Notes: a model not told the origin generated them from the sequence alone. A stretch of 64,000 nt of DNA from JAJEFO01 sp965209045 (GCA_965209045.1 CBDBPW010000003.1:1364001-1428000), one strand, 5' to 3'. Positions 34,434 to 44,551 are shown, numbered from the stretch's first letter. A program made the numbers and translations.

Positions 34434-37400
34434 TCAGCTTACGTGCAGCGACACGATCTCGAAGGGCGTGACCGTCAGCGTTACCTGACCGTCAACAACC
34501 GGCAAGCGGGCGCCCGGATCTTCCAGCAGATTGACCCTGCACACCGATGTCACCTCGCGATCGAAAGTCAGCGTCACCGGTCCGCGGCGACGATGTGCCT
34601 CATAGAAGCGCAGAATCCAGCCCTCCCCGTCCTCGGCCGGCTTGATGGTCTCAAGAATGACGTTTGGTGCATCGCATTCGACGAGAGCCGTACCCTGCCC
34701 CGGCTTGCCGGGGACAAGCCGCAACGGGCGGTTGAGATCGGCGGCCTGGGCCAGAACCTCATGCCGCCAGTCGCCACGGTGAGGAAACAATGCATAGGTG
34801 AATTCGTGACGCCCCTGATCGGCGCCAATGTCGGGCATCGTCGCGGACTTGATGAGCGAGAGCCGCATGACGTTGTCGCGAATGTCGTAGCCGTACTTGC
34901 AGTCGTTGATGAGAGCGACCCCGTAGTCGGCCTCGCTGAGATCCGCCCATCGCTGCGCCGGCACCTCGAACTTTGCATAGTCCCAAGGCGTGTTGCGATG
35001 CGTCGGCCGCATGATCGCGCCCCACTGGATCTCGTAGGTTGCCATGGTCGCCAGTATGTTCACGGGAAAGGCCACCTTCAGGAGGACGTGGGTTTCGTGC
35101 CAGGCAACCTCCGTCACAAAGTCAATTCGCTTCGAGTGATGATGCAGCTGGACGCGCTGGGAAACGGTCGAGGACTGGAATTGGCGCTCTATGCGCAGGC
35201 TCGCTCGAACCGGGCCCCTCTCCTCGATTGCAATCTCCGTCGCCCCGTCGATGACGAAGCCACGGTCCTCGAAGAACGCGTCGATGTCCCAGGCATCCCA
35301 GCTGATCGGGCGGTCCTCGAATGCCTGAAGCCGGTTGCCCGGGCGGCCAGGGACCAGCACGTCGCGATCGACTTCCTTGTCGTAGACCCGAACGAGATCT
35401 CCCTGTCCGTCAATCTCTGCACGGATCAGCTCGTTCTCGATAACGAACCTCTGATTCTCCATGCAAATGCGCAGCCCGGTCTTTCCTGCCCCCTTGGTCG
35501 GCAAGGGCGTCGCGGCCATCGGCGCACAGTCGGGCACGTGCACCAGGCAACCGCCATCGACGTCTTGCGACAAGGCGCCCTTCGGAGCGGCGCCCCTCAG
35601 CAGTCCGACACGGTCCAGCCGGTGTGGAATCAAGTTGACGGAAATCCCCGGCCCAAGCGACGCCAAGGCTTCATCGATGGTCGCCTCGGCGATCTCGCGT
35701 ATTCGCGCATAGTCCTTCTCCGCATTGGCGAACACTTCCCGGATCGCGGTTCCGGCTATCGTGTCGTGGAACTGGTGCAGACACAGAAGCTCCCACTCCA
35801 CGCCCAGATCAGGTCGCATGCCGGACAGCACCGCCAGCGCCTCTGCCTCGGCCAGGAGGTTCTCGCACTTCCGGTTCGCCCGCTTGATCCAGCCCTGCGA
35901 CGTGAAGACGCCGCGATGCCCCTCAAGATAGATCTCGTCGTTCCAGACAGGCAGATCCAGCCTCTGCGCCTCGATGGCCTCGAAGAACTCGCGCACGGTC
36001 GAAAGGCGCATCCTTGGCGCTCCGGGCATGTGCGCGAAGATGTGCGCCTTGCGCACAAGCGCTTCGGTCGGACCGCCACCGCCGTCGCCGTAGCCGTAGC
36101 ATATCGGCAAGTTGGTCACGCCGCCCTTGGACGTCGAATGGGTCCAGGTCCCGATCACCTCGGCGGCCGACAGGTCGGACTTGTAGTTTGTCGGGAACGG
36201 CAGATGCTGCACGTCGCGCGGAGTTGTCAGGAAATGCGCGAGAACCTGCGAGCCGTCGATGCCCTGCCACCACGTCGTGGATGCGGGCATGCGCGAATAC
36301 TGGTTCCAGTTCACCTTGTTGGTGACAAACCATTTCAGCTCTGCCTGGCGCATGAGCTGCGGAAGGCACCAGGAAAACCCGAAGGTGTCCGGCAGCCACA
36401 GGACCGGCGTCTCCGCGTCTCCGAAGCGCTCGCGAAAGTACCGTCGGCCCAGCAGGATCTGGCGCACGAGCGATTCCGGGCCGGGAATGTTGGTGTCAGG
36501 CTCGACCCACATCCCGCCGATCGGCTCCCACCTGGATTCGGCAACGCGCTCCCGGATCTCCTCGAACACCTGCGGGTAGTCGGCTTCGGTAAACTTGTAG
36601 AGCTGCGGCTGGGAATGGCTGAACCGATAGTCCGGGAAACGATCCATCAGGCGAAGCACGTTCGAGTAGGTGCGCCCGTTCTTGCGGCGGATCTGGCTGA
36701 TCGGCCACAGGTAGGCGATGTCCATGTGTGCATGGCCAATGGCGTGCAGCGTGACGCCGATCGGCCGGCCGGCCTCCGCGAGCCGCCGCGAAAGCTCCTC
36801 TTGCGCCTTCGCAACCGAACCGTAGAACGCGGCACCGAGCGGGTCGCGCGTGTCGAGGGACAGGAACGCCTCGTCGAGCGCATTCAGAATGCCGTGCTTC
36901 GTCACGTCATCTTCGCTGAGCTGTTCCGCTGTATCGAGCGCAGTCTCGGCCAGAAGCGCGAATTCGAGCACCTCGGAATCGACTTCAACGACCGAGGGCC
37001 TGCCCATGAAGAGCATGTCGCGTGCATCCGGATCCGGCGGCCAATCGTCAAGCCCGGTCCAGCCGTGAAGGGCAAGCTCGTGTGTCTTGCCGGCCGGAAC
37101 CTCTTCGGGCAGCCGAATCGTGTGGTGGTACCGGTCGGCAGATCCGCGAGGTATGCCGTCAACATAGACCAACGCCTCCGGATGGGTGAAGATGTCGCCC
37201 GCCTCGCCCAGCGGCAGGAAGAGCGCGGCGCTGCCAGGCGTCCAGTCCTCGGGGACGCGAAACTCCGACTTCAGCAGGAAATTCAGGTCACAGCGGCCCC
37301 AGTGGGATTCGGCCGGAATGGCCGGCCAGCCTGATGCGTCGGCCGCAAGCGGCGGGTCAACGCCGGCGTCGGGCAGCTCCTTCAGGCGAAAGTCCGGAAT

Positions 37401-37487
37401 CGGTTCGTGCCGACGATGGACCAAGGGACGGATCAAGGCGATCCGCTGCCGGATCTTCTCCGGCGTGAAGCGCAGGAAATGGCTCAC
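34434..37487 (-). CDS. GH38 alpha-mannosidase
   Basis: This 1017-residue glycoside hydrolase family 38 enzyme cleaves alpha-mannosidic bonds with retention and needs zinc. The N-terminal ~240 residues form the beta-sandwich typical of long bacterial members. The catalytic domain starts at GVTLHAIGHAHMDIAYLWP, with zinc ligands H254 and D256, and contains WLPDTFGFS with the nucleophile D367. The C-terminal half has the family beta-domains. No signal peptide is visible, so it probably acts in the cytosol on imported mannosides. It is last in the ABC-transporter gene series (115 bp after the ATPase gene) on the same strand, which suggests that the transporter brings in a mannose-containing substrate. 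Confidence 0.93.
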   Translation of the reverse strand: MSHFLRFTPEKIRQRIALIRPLVHRRHEPIPDFRLKELPDAGVDPPLAADASGWPAIPAESHWGRCDLNFLLKSEFRVPEDWTPGSAALFLPLGEAGDIFTHPEALVYVDGIPRGSADRYHHTIRLPEEVPAGKTHELALHGWTGLDDWPPDPDARDMLFMGRPSVVEVDSEVLEFALLAETALDTAEQLSEDDVTKHGILNALDEAFLSLDTRDPLGAAFYGSVAKAQEELSRRLAEAGRPIGVTLHAIGHAHMDIAYLWPISQIRRKNGRTYSNVLRLMDRFPDYRFSHSQPQLYKFTEADYPQVFEEIRERVAESRWEPIGGMWVEPDTNIPGPESLVRQILLGRRYFRERFGDAETPVLWLPDTFGFSWCLPQLMRQAELKWFVTNKVNWNQYSRMPASTTWWQGIDGSQVLAHFLTTPRDVQHLPFPTNYKSDLSAAEVIGTWTHSTSKGGVTNLPICYGYGDGGGGPTEALVRKAHIFAHMPGAPRMRLSTVREFFEAIEAQRLDLPVWNDEIYLEGHRGVFTSQGWIKRANRKCENLLAEAEALAVLSGMRPDLGVEWELLCLHQFHDTIAGTAIREVFANAEKDYARIREIAEATIDEALASLGPGISVNLIPHRLDRVGLLRGAAPKGALSQDVDGGCLVHVPDCAPMAATPLPTKGAGKTGLRICMENQRFVIENELIRAEIDGQGDLVRVYDKEVDRDVLVPGRPGNRLQAFEDRPISWDAWDIDAFFEDRGFVIDGATEIAIEERGPVRASLRIERQFQSSTVSQRVQLHHHSKRIDFVTEVAWHETHVLLKVAFPVNILATMATYEIQWGAIMRPTHRNTPWDYAKFEVPAQRWADLSEADYGVALINDCKYGYDIRDNVMRLSLIKSATMPDIGADQGRHEFTYALFPHRGDWRHEVLAQAADLNRPLRLVPGKPGQGTALVECDAPNVILETIKPAEDGEGWILRFYEAHRRRGPVTLTFDREVTSVCRVNLLEDPGARLPVVDGQVTLTVTPFEIVSLHVS

Positions 37488-37601
37488 GGGCGGCCGCCTT
37501 CGCGCCCCGGGGATCTTGCGCCGCCGAGCCGGCCAGAATCAATTGATGCCTGCACGCAGCCGCTGCCTGGTGCCCGTGTCGCGCCCGTGCACACCCAGTC
37601 C

Positions 37602-39332
37602 CTACCCTCCGACATCAAGCCTGAAACCCGGAACATCGCCCCTGAAGACAGTCGGGGCGTCGCGGTCCAACGCATCAAGTGCCGCGATGTCTTCCGCTGC
37701 CGTGGTCGTTCCGCCCCATTCTCGGTCGGGATCCGGCCAGGGGATCGAGGCGATCAACAGCTGCGTATACGGATGCTGCGGGTCTCCGATCACCTCCTTC
37801 GGAGGTCCGGCTTCCACGACCTGTCCCTTGTAGAGCACCATGACGTAGTCCGAGACATGATAGGCCGTGGCCAGATCATGCGTGATGTAGAAAATGGAGA
37901 TTCCGTGTCTGTCCTTCAGGTCGTAGATGTTCTTCAGGATCGTGGCGCGAAGGCTGGCGTCAACCATCGAGACAGGTTCGTCGGCAATGAGAAGCTTTGG
38001 GTTCAGCATGAGCGCGCGCGCCACGATCAGGCGCTGGCGCTGCCCGCCGGAAAGCTCGTGCGGATAGCGTCGAAGAATGAGAGCCGGATCGAGACCCACG
38101 GCCTGGCAAGCCTCGTGCATCCTGTCCTGAACCTGCGCATCCGAAGTGGCGTAACCGAATCTCCGGAACGGAAAGCTCAAGGCATGGTCCACCCGGTAGA
38201 ACGGATTGAAACAGGCATAGGGGTCCTGAAAGACCGCCTGCACGTTTTTCCGGAAGTCCCGTGACTGCTGCGGTGACATGCGGGCGACGTCCTGACGCTC
38301 GAACAGCACTCGCCCTTTCGACGGTGGATTGAAGCCGAGCATGATCGACCCCATCGTCGACTTTCCGCTCCCGGACTGGCCAACGATCGAGATGATCTTT
38401 GGCTCGTCGCCGTGGAGGCTGAAACTCATGGGATGCAGGGCGGTGATCCCGCCATAGTCCTTGTGCACGATCTCGAATTCGAGAAGCGGGAGCCTCTCGC
38501 GGGGCCGCGCGATGTCCGGCGCAACTGAGGAGTTTCCGAGAAAGCTCTCTCCCCCGACGAGCGGGACGGATGCCACGAGTTCGCGGGTGTAGGGGTGGCG
38601 GGGATTCTCGATGACCCGGCGCATGTCGCCGTGCTCGACGAGAATCCCGTCCTTCAGCACCACCAGCTCGTCCACCGACTGTGCCATGAGTCCCATGTCG
38701 TGGCCAATCAGGATCAATGCGGCGCCGATCCTTTGCTGGACGTCCTTCAATGTCTGCATGACCTGGCGCTGCGTGACCACGTCAAGGGCCGAGGTAGGTT
38801 CGTCCGCAATGATCAGCTCCGGGTTGAGGATCACGCCGAGCGCGATGCAGACCCGTTGCTTCATCCCGCCGGAGAGCTCATGCGGATACAGCGACCCGAC
38901 ATGTTCCGGCAATCCAACGCCCGCGAACGCGTTCTCGATCCGCGACCTCAGGACCTCCCGTTCCGTCCGGCCCTCATGCGCGACGATCGCGTCCTTGAGC
39001 TGGTCCTTGACACGCATCACCGGATTAAGGGAGTTCATCGCGCCCTGAGGTATGTAGCTGACACGACGAAGCCGGGCCCTGCGCATCTCCTCTTCAGGGA
39101 GCGCCAGCACGTCCAGGTCTGCGAGGCGAATCGAGCCGCCGCTCACGAATCCCGGACTTGCCAGCATCCTCATGACCGCAAGCGCAGTCGTGGTCTTGCC
39201 CGACCCGGACTCGCCAATGATCCCCAGTCGACGGCCGCGCGCCACGGAGAACGAAAGGTCGGTCAGCGCATGAACGACACCGCGGGCGGTGGGGAAGTCT
39301 ATGGAGAGGTCGGTGACGTTCAGGGCGTTCAT
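37602..39332 (-). CDS. fused Dpp/Opp-type ABC transporter ATPase (DppD-DppF)
   Basis: This 576-residue protein contains two complete ABC cassettes. The first has Walker A GESGSGKTT, signature LSGGMKQR and Walker B LIIADEPTSALD. The second has GQSGSGKST, LSGGQRQR and LLIADEPVSMVD. The second D-loop is therefore SMVD, not SALD. One polypeptide replaces the separate DppD and DppF subunits, a form found in many alphaproteobacteria. Start ATG 39332 was chosen for its match to family N-termini (MNALNVTDLSIDFPT). It would power the DppB/DppC channel encoded just upstream. Confidence 0.93.
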   Translation of the reverse strand: MNALNVTDLSIDFPTARGVVHALTDLSFSVARGRRLGIIGESGSGKTTTALAVMRMLASPGFVSGGSIRLADLDVLALPEEEMRRARLRRVSYIPQGAMNSLNPVMRVKDQLKDAIVAHEGRTEREVLRSRIENAFAGVGLPEHVGSLYPHELSGGMKQRVCIALGVILNPELIIADEPTSALDVVTQRQVMQTLKDVQQRIGAALILIGHDMGLMAQSVDELVVLKDGILVEHGDMRRVIENPRHPYTRELVASVPLVGGESFLGNSSVAPDIARPRERLPLLEFEIVHKDYGGITALHPMSFSLHGDEPKIISIVGQSGSGKSTMGSIMLGFNPPSKGRVLFERQDVARMSPQQSRDFRKNVQAVFQDPYACFNPFYRVDHALSFPFRRFGYATSDAQVQDRMHEACQAVGLDPALILRRYPHELSGGQRQRLIVARALMLNPKLLIADEPVSMVDASLRATILKNIYDLKDRHGISIFYITHDLATAYHVSDYVMVLYKGQVVEAGPPKEVIGDPQHPYTQLLIASIPWPDPDREWGGTTTAAEDIAALDALDRDAPTVFRGDVPGFRLDVGG

Positions 39333-39474
39333 CCTGCGACCCCGCTTTCGCATGGTTCGGCAAGGCACCAAAGCGCCAAGTTCACGCAAGAACCTTGCGC
39401 GAAGGCCCGCCTTGCGGTGCGTTTGGTCCGGCGCCAACCGCCGCAATTCCGGAGGGCATGACAGACAGCGGCCA

Positions 39475-40395
39475 CTACAGCTTCCTCAGCCTCGGGTTGG
39501 ACACCTCGTCGAGTCCGAGATTGACGAGCAGGAGGCCGATGAACATGAGACCCAGCAGCAGCGTGGGAATGCCCCACCACCACCAAAGGTTCTGAATCAG
39601 CGCCCCTGCATTGATCGCCTCGTAGATCGTTCGGCCAAGCGTGGGAATGCGTTGCGGGCCAAGGCCGAGAACTTCAAGTCCCACGGCGGTCACGATGGAG
39701 GTCGTGACGTTAGCGATGAAGGAGCCGAAGAGATATGGAACCAGGTTCGGCATCATTTCCCGGAACATGATATGCATCGTCGAGGCTCCCGAAAGGCGCG
39801 CCATCTGCACGTAGCCAGACTGTTTCATCGAGAGCACCTGTGCCCGGATCAACCGCGTCGGCGACTGCCAGACAAACCCTGCAATCAGCAGGGCCATCAA
39901 CGTCAACGACACGTCGCCCCAGGCGGATTGCACCACCACCAGAATGAGAAGCGGCGGAATGGTGATCATCACGTCGGAAAGCACCCGAATGATGTCGTCG
40001 GTCCGGCCACCGATGAATCCGGCGGAGAATCCCAGAAAGATGCCGAGCGACATGCCGATGAGAGACGCCAGCAGCCCGACAAAAAGCGAATTCGGCGCCC
40101 CGATCACGATCAGGGCCAGCATGTCGCGTCCGGAACCGTCCGTGCCAATCGGGTGATGCCATGCACCTTCCTGGCCTCGCAGGTTTTCAAATCCGACCGG
40201 CGGCAGCTTCAGTGGCGCCGCACCCGTGAACGCGAGATCAAGGTTCCAGAAAACCCTTCCGATGATCCCGAGCGCCACCACGGCAAGCAGAAGCCCTGCG
40301 CCCCAGAAGAGCTTCGGGTTGATCCAAGGAGATTCGAAGCGGCGCATGCGCCATCCCTTGATCTCTGCGGCACGATTTCCGGTCATGCCCGTCAT
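39475..40395 (-). CDS. ABC transporter permease, DppC type
   Basis: This 306-residue inner-membrane protein has an N-terminal helix (LFWGAGLLLAVVALGIIG). It carries the DppC-typical HPIGTDGSGRDMLALIVIGA motif, and a BPD_transp_1 domain with the coupling-helix EAA-type segment QMARLSGASTMHIMFREMMPN. It starts 2 bp after the stop of dppB, so both are translated from one message. The substrate class (peptide or oligosaccharide) cannot be told from the permease alone. Confidence 0.92.
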   Translation of the reverse strand: MTGMTGNRAAEIKGWRMRRFESPWINPKLFWGAGLLLAVVALGIIGRVFWNLDLAFTGAAPLKLPPVGFENLRGQEGAWHHPIGTDGSGRDMLALIVIGAPNSLFVGLLASLIGMSLGIFLGFSAGFIGGRTDDIIRVLSDVMITIPPLLILVVVQSAWGDVSLTLMALLIAGFVWQSPTRLIRAQVLSMKQSGYVQMARLSGASTMHIMFREMMPNLVPYLFGSFIANVTTSIVTAVGLEVLGLGPQRIPTLGRTIYEAINAGALIQNLWWWWGIPTLLLGLMFIGLLLVNLGLDEVSNPRLRKL

Positions 40396-40397
40396 GC

Positions 40398-41408
40398 CTA
40401 ACCCCCGTCATGCCTGATGCGCGGGTCCACGAACGGATAGACCAGGTCAACGAGAAACACGCTTACCGCCGTCATCAGGATGATGACGAAACTCACGCCC
40501 TGGATGACCGGGAAGTCCTGGTCGAGGATCGCGTCGTAAAGGAGCTTTCCCATGCCGTTGTAGGCAAAGATGCGCTCGACCAGCACCTGGCCAGCGACCA
40601 AGAGCCCGATCTTGAGCGCAAATGCCGTGATCTGGGGAAGGATCGCGTTCCGGATCATGTATCGATAGAGAATGTAGCGGGGTCGCAGGCCCTTTGCCTT
40701 CGCCAGCGTCACGTAGTCCTCGCCCTGCACGGTGATCATGAGGCCGCGCATGCCGAGCGCCCAGAATCCGAATGTCACTATCACGATGGAAAGCGCCGGA
40801 AGAAAGCCGTGATGGATCACCGACTGAACGAAACCCCACGTCCATCCAGGCTCGACCGTCAGCCCATAGGCTCCGGTCAGCGGGAACCACCGGAGCTTTG
40901 CCGCAAGTATCCACATCAAGAGCAAGCCCGAAAGAATCGGCGGAATTGACGTGAAGACCATAGCGGCCGGAATCGCGACGCGGACCAGCTTCGGCGACCT
41001 GTCCCAGGCCATCAGCGCGCCAAGCGCGTTTCCGATGAAAAAGGTGATGACGACCGAGAGGAGCATAAGACCGACTGTCCAAGGCAAGGCACGCGCGATG
41101 AGGGTCGACACCTGCGTCGGGAACGTCGCCGTCGAGAGGCCGAAATCGAATGTCGCCACGTTTCCGATGTACTTGACGTACTGGATGACCAGCGGATCGT
41201 TGAGCCCGAAGTTTTCCTTCAGCCGTGCCAGTATCTGGTCGGCATTCTCGACCGCGCCCGCTCCCGCCGCCATGCGGCCGAGCATGATGTCGGCAGGATC
41301 GACCGGCGAGAGCCTGGGGATGATCCAGATGAGCGTCGCGGCTATCCATACCGTGAGCAGCAGCGTCACGACGCGATTCAAGACATATGAGCGCGGGATG
41401 CGTCCCAT
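40398..41408 (-). CDS. ABC transporter permease, DppB type
   Basis: This 336-residue permease has the DppB-type N-terminal helix (VVTLLLTVWIAATLIWIIPRL followed by the P-x-D-P loop) and about six membrane segments. The EAA-like coupling region is DYVTLAKAKGLRPRYILYRYMIRNAILP. It heads the permease/ATPase/mannosidase series. A 620-bp gap with a hairpin and a possible PhyH relic separates it from its binding-protein gene. Confidence 0.93.
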   Translation of the reverse strand: MGRIPRSYVLNRVVTLLLTVWIAATLIWIIPRLSPVDPADIMLGRMAAGAGAVENADQILARLKENFGLNDPLVIQYVKYIGNVATFDFGLSTATFPTQVSTLIARALPWTVGLMLLSVVITFFIGNALGALMAWDRSPKLVRVAIPAAMVFTSIPPILSGLLLMWILAAKLRWFPLTGAYGLTVEPGWTWGFVQSVIHHGFLPALSIVIVTFGFWALGMRGLMITVQGEDYVTLAKAKGLRPRYILYRYMIRNAILPQITAFALKIGLLVAGQVLVERIFAYNGMGKLLYDAILDQDFPVIQGVSFVIILMTAVSVFLVDLVYPFVDPRIRHDGG

Positions 41409-41699
41409 GCCATTCTCCCTGGCCCGAGCCCCGGCCTTGCAGTCGCCACCGTCGCGTCATTCGCGGACGGGTTCAACCCGCATTCATGACACCTGGCCTG
41501 CTGCCGCGCAGCTGATGCAACGGCTCCAACCTCGCGGAACCATGCGTTCGACGGGATGTCGGTTTCTGTACACGACCGTGTCGGACCCGGCATGCAACCG
41601 GCAAGGCGCGGCCCTGCGCACTTCCCTGGATCGGTTCAGCTTCAAGCCGTGCAACGTAATGTCGCGAAGAAAGCGCAGCGTCACCCGGCTCCGCCCCAG

Positions 41700-41960
41700 T
41701 CAAGGCAAACCCCGCAATCGGGACGAGGACGCGCATGTTGACCCTCTGGTGCCTGTCTGCGCCCTCGATCCGGTCGAGGCAGAGGAGATCCTCTGGACAT
41801 CCGGGCCTTCCCGCTTCGCCTCGGCGCCCTCGCGGCTGGCCAAAAGCCGGACCGCAAGTCGGCTGAAGTCGCGCTTTAGGGCAGCGACCTCGTCAGGACG
41901 GCAGACTCCCGTTGCGTGACGGTAGCCGTCCTCCCCGAACAAGTGCAGGACGCCCGGCAT
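41700..41960 (-). pseudogene. possible PhyH-like dioxygenase remnant
   Basis: From an ATG at 41960 the frame reads LHLFGEDGYRHATG followed by CRPDEVAALKRDFSRLAVRL. This resembles the N-terminus of phytanoyl-CoA dioxygenase family proteins (a F-x-x-x-G-Y ... S-x-x-E-V-x-x-L-R pattern). Further on the frame loses the pattern, and a FLRDITLHGLKLNR-like segment appears in another frame near 41640. No intact iron-binding motif remains. An intact PhyH gene lies 3 kb upstream in the same locus, so this may be a decayed relative. Confidence 0.35.
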
Positions 41961-41985
41961 TGCTCGGCGCTCCGTTCCGGTCGCA

Positions 41986-42010
41986 CGGGGGGCGCGGCTC
42001 GCGCCCCCCG
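41986..42010 (-). terminator. GC-rich hairpin after the binding-protein gene
   Basis: A 10-bp perfect stem CGGGGGGCGC/GCGCCCCCCG with a 5-nt loop lies 21 nt after the stop of the family-5 binding-protein gene and before dppB. There is no U-tract. As after dctP, it may attenuate read-through or stabilise the upstream message. The rest of the 41409-42031 gap holds only the possible PhyH remnant. Confidence 0.6.
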
Positions 42011-42031
42011 CCAAGTGGCTGATCAAGGCGT

Positions 42032-43765
42032 TCAGCCTCCCGCCTTTTCCAGGTTGTGGATGATCTGGTGGGTGTGGTTCCACCAGAAGTACGGGTGGTT
42101 GTAGTAGTTCTCGCTCGATGGCCAGCCCGTCCAGTAGGTGGTGTTGAACGGAAGCAGCTTCGCCGACTGCACGAGCGGAATGAACGGCATCTCCTCGTGC
42201 AGGTACTGATACGCGTCTGCCACCATTCCCGGCACTTCAGGGTCCCCAAGCGGTCGCGAGGCCATCTCGTCGACGATCGCCGAGTACTTTTGAGCCGCCT
42301 CGGAGTCCCACCGAGCCGTGTTGTTGAAGCTCGGCGAGCGTTCGCCCACGGGAACCACGTCCTTCACGGTGTAGCGGCCCATGGATGCCCAAGGTTCGTT
42401 CACCGACCCGCAGGAGAGCCAGCTGTAGGACATCTCGTAAGCGCCGAACGGAAGGACCTCGCCCCAGAACACGCCGTTTTCGACGGGCACCGACGACGCC
42501 TTGATTCCGGCACGGTTCAGCTGTTCGACGATGACATCGATGGTTCGCGTGTACTCGGTCGAAGCCGAGTTCACGTGGATCTTGACTTCGAGGTCGTTGC
42601 CGTCCTTTTCATAGATTCCGTCCGAGCCCATGGCGTAGCCTTCCGCCTCGATCAGTGCCTGGCCCGCGGCCACGTCCGCCGTTGGCGAGAGCTCGTATCC
42701 ATTCGACACTGCCGCATCGATGAAGGGTGCCATCGAGCCGTATTGCACGAACATGGTGCGCGAAGGCACCGTGGCACCCTCAACCGCCACGTTCACGATC
42801 TGCGTACGGTCGATGATGTGGTTCACCGCGCGGCGCATGTCGGGATCATCCCACGGCGCGATCGTCGTGTTGATCTCAAGCTGGCGTGCACAGGGATCGG
42901 CAGCAGCATAGGGGTAGCCGTCATGCCATGAAATCACGGCAGGGTTCTGCGCCTTGATCGCCTCGAAGGTGCCGACCGAAACGTTCTGAGACGCGTCGAG
43001 CTGGTTCGTGGCCATTAGCTGGGCACGGCTTTCCTCGCCACCCGACTCCAGCCAGATGAGCCTCTTCGGCACCGGCAGGTCCATGAAGCCGGCCTTGGCG
43101 CCCCACCAATCGTCGTCCCGATCCCACACCGCACGGTTCGTGGCAGCGGAAGTGAATGTGTACGGCCCGGTGCCAATCGGCTCGGAATTGGCGAATGTCG
43201 CCGCGTCCACTCCACTCCAGATGTGTTCCGGCATGATCAGGAATGAACCGAAGATGCGTACGCCGAAGTTCTCGACGATGAAGCGCGGATTCGACGCCTT
43301 GAGCGTGAACTTGACCGTCAGGTCGTCGATCGCCTCAACGCTCGCCACCTGGGCGCGCACCGTGGCGGCCTCGCGGCTCGAGATCTCCTCGTTGTTCAAT
43401 ACCATGTTCACCGTGAAGGCCACGTCGTCCGAATTGAACGCCTCGCCGTCCGACCAGGCAACGCCGTCCCTCAGGCTTATCGTGAACTCTGTCGAGTCGT
43501 CATTCTGCGAGTAGCCGGTCGCAAGCCACGGATCGAGATCGCCCGTCCCGTAGTTCAGGATGAAGAGCGGCTCCCACATGGCCTGGTGTGCGCCGTGCAT
43601 CCGCTTGGTCCCAGGCGTGAACCAATTGAAGTTGCCTGGATCCTTGATCGTGCGATCAAGGTCGAAAATCACTGTGTCCTCGCGCGCCACGTCCTGCGCG
43701 ACAACACTGCCGGCCGCCGCCAGTACAAGCGACGAGGCCAGCATTACCGTAGACTTGAAAGTCAT
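42032..43765 (-). CDS. ABC transporter substrate-binding protein, family 5
   Basis: This 577-residue extracellular solute-binding protein of the DppA/OppA class (SBP_bac_5) has a signal peptide MTFKSTVMLASSLVLAAAG cut near VVA-Q. Internal family features include TEFTISLRDGVAWSDGEAFNSDDVAFT near residue 95 and a C-terminal domain ending in an NHTHQIIHNLEKAGG helix. It would capture the ligand for the DppBC/DF transporter. Start ATG 43765 follows GGAGG 6 nt upstream. Proteins of this class bind peptides, but also oligosaccharides or opines; the linked alpha-mannosidase favours a glycan-derived ligand. Confidence 0.93.
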   Translation of the reverse strand: MTFKSTVMLASSLVLAAAGSVVAQDVAREDTVIFDLDRTIKDPGNFNWFTPGTKRMHGAHQAMWEPLFILNYGTGDLDPWLATGYSQNDDSTEFTISLRDGVAWSDGEAFNSDDVAFTVNMVLNNEEISSREAATVRAQVASVEAIDDLTVKFTLKASNPRFIVENFGVRIFGSFLIMPEHIWSGVDAATFANSEPIGTGPYTFTSAATNRAVWDRDDDWWGAKAGFMDLPVPKRLIWLESGGEESRAQLMATNQLDASQNVSVGTFEAIKAQNPAVISWHDGYPYAAADPCARQLEINTTIAPWDDPDMRRAVNHIIDRTQIVNVAVEGATVPSRTMFVQYGSMAPFIDAAVSNGYELSPTADVAAGQALIEAEGYAMGSDGIYEKDGNDLEVKIHVNSASTEYTRTIDVIVEQLNRAGIKASSVPVENGVFWGEVLPFGAYEMSYSWLSCGSVNEPWASMGRYTVKDVVPVGERSPSFNNTARWDSEAAQKYSAIVDEMASRPLGDPEVPGMVADAYQYLHEEMPFIPLVQSAKLLPFNTTYWTGWPSSENYYNHPYFWWNHTHQIIHNLEKAGG

Positions 43766-43870
43766 CTGTTCCTCCACTGTTGATCTGGAATGGTTCTGCG
43801 TCGGAGCACGCCAGACACTGCGGCGCCCCGAACACGGGTCCGGGCCTGCCGTCCGCCCGGGTGTCGACCC

Positions 43871-44551
43871 TCAGCGCGCATAGTCCAACACCAGGACTCG
43901 CGTCGCGTCGGGAATGTCCTGCGCTGTCAGCTCGACTTCATGTGCGCAGGCAAATTCCACGTCCTCCTCCTTGAAATTGCTCAAAAAGCTCTCGATCCAC
44001 TTCGTGTTGCGCGGCCGGTATGTCAGCGTGCGAAAATGCATCGGCACCACGAGCTTCGGCCGCACTGCATGGATCATTTTCATCAAGTCGGGCAACTCGA
44101 TCGTGAGATAGCCGCCCGCAAGAGCGAACAGGAGATCCACGTCCTCGAAGAACGCGATCTGGCGGTCGCTGAGCGCGTTGCCAACGTCCCCCATGTGCGC
44201 GATGCGGATGCCGTCCAGCTCGAAGCGGTACATGCCGTTCTGCCCAGGCACCTCGTGATCCGGATGATGATCCCACTCTGCCGCCTCCACGGCCGTGACG
44301 GCGAGCCCGGACGCATCCCGGACGCCGCCATTCAAGGCGATCTCGAGGGCGTCGAGCACGACCGGGTCGCCCGGGATCAGATCGGACCGGCAGTGGGCTT
44401 CGTCGTCATGGGACGAACGGATCACCACGTCGGCAACGTCGGTGATCTCCGGATACCCGACCTCTGCCGGTGTGTAGGGGTCCGTGATCACGGTCGGGCC
44501 GTCCCGAGGGACCAGGCGGAAGGCAGCGTGGCCATACCATTTCAGTTTCAC
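43871..44551 (-). CDS. MBL-fold metal-dependent hydrolase (UlaG-like)
   Basis: This 226-residue member of the metallo-beta-lactamase fold starts MKLKWYGHAAFRL, as in UlaG/UPF0173-type lactonases and hydrolases. Metal-site motifs are partly altered: SSHDDEAHC stands where SHxHxDH is usual, and HMGDVG and VPMHF provide later ligands. A cytosolic lactonase or phosphodiesterase activity on an imported sugar derivative is possible but unproven. It starts 9 bp after the PhyH stop and lies 105 bp before the binding-protein gene, within the same strand series. Confidence 0.85.
   Translation of the reverse strand: MKLKWYGHAAFRLVPRDGPTVITDPYTPAEVGYPEITDVADVVIRSSHDDEAHCRSDLIPGDPVVLDALEIALNGGVRDASGLAVTAVEAAEWDHHPDHEVPGQNGMYRFELDGIRIAHMGDVGNALSDRQIAFFEDVDLLFALAGGYLTIELPDLMKMIHAVRPKLVVPMHFRTLTYRPRNTKWIESFLSNFKEEDVEFACAHEVELTAQDIPDATRVLVLDYAR

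Noticed and set aside
34347..37334. A 995-codon open frame on the + strand
   Set aside because: It is antisense to the GH38 alpha-mannosidase, whose zinc and nucleophile motifs are clear. It is a GC-rich shadow frame.
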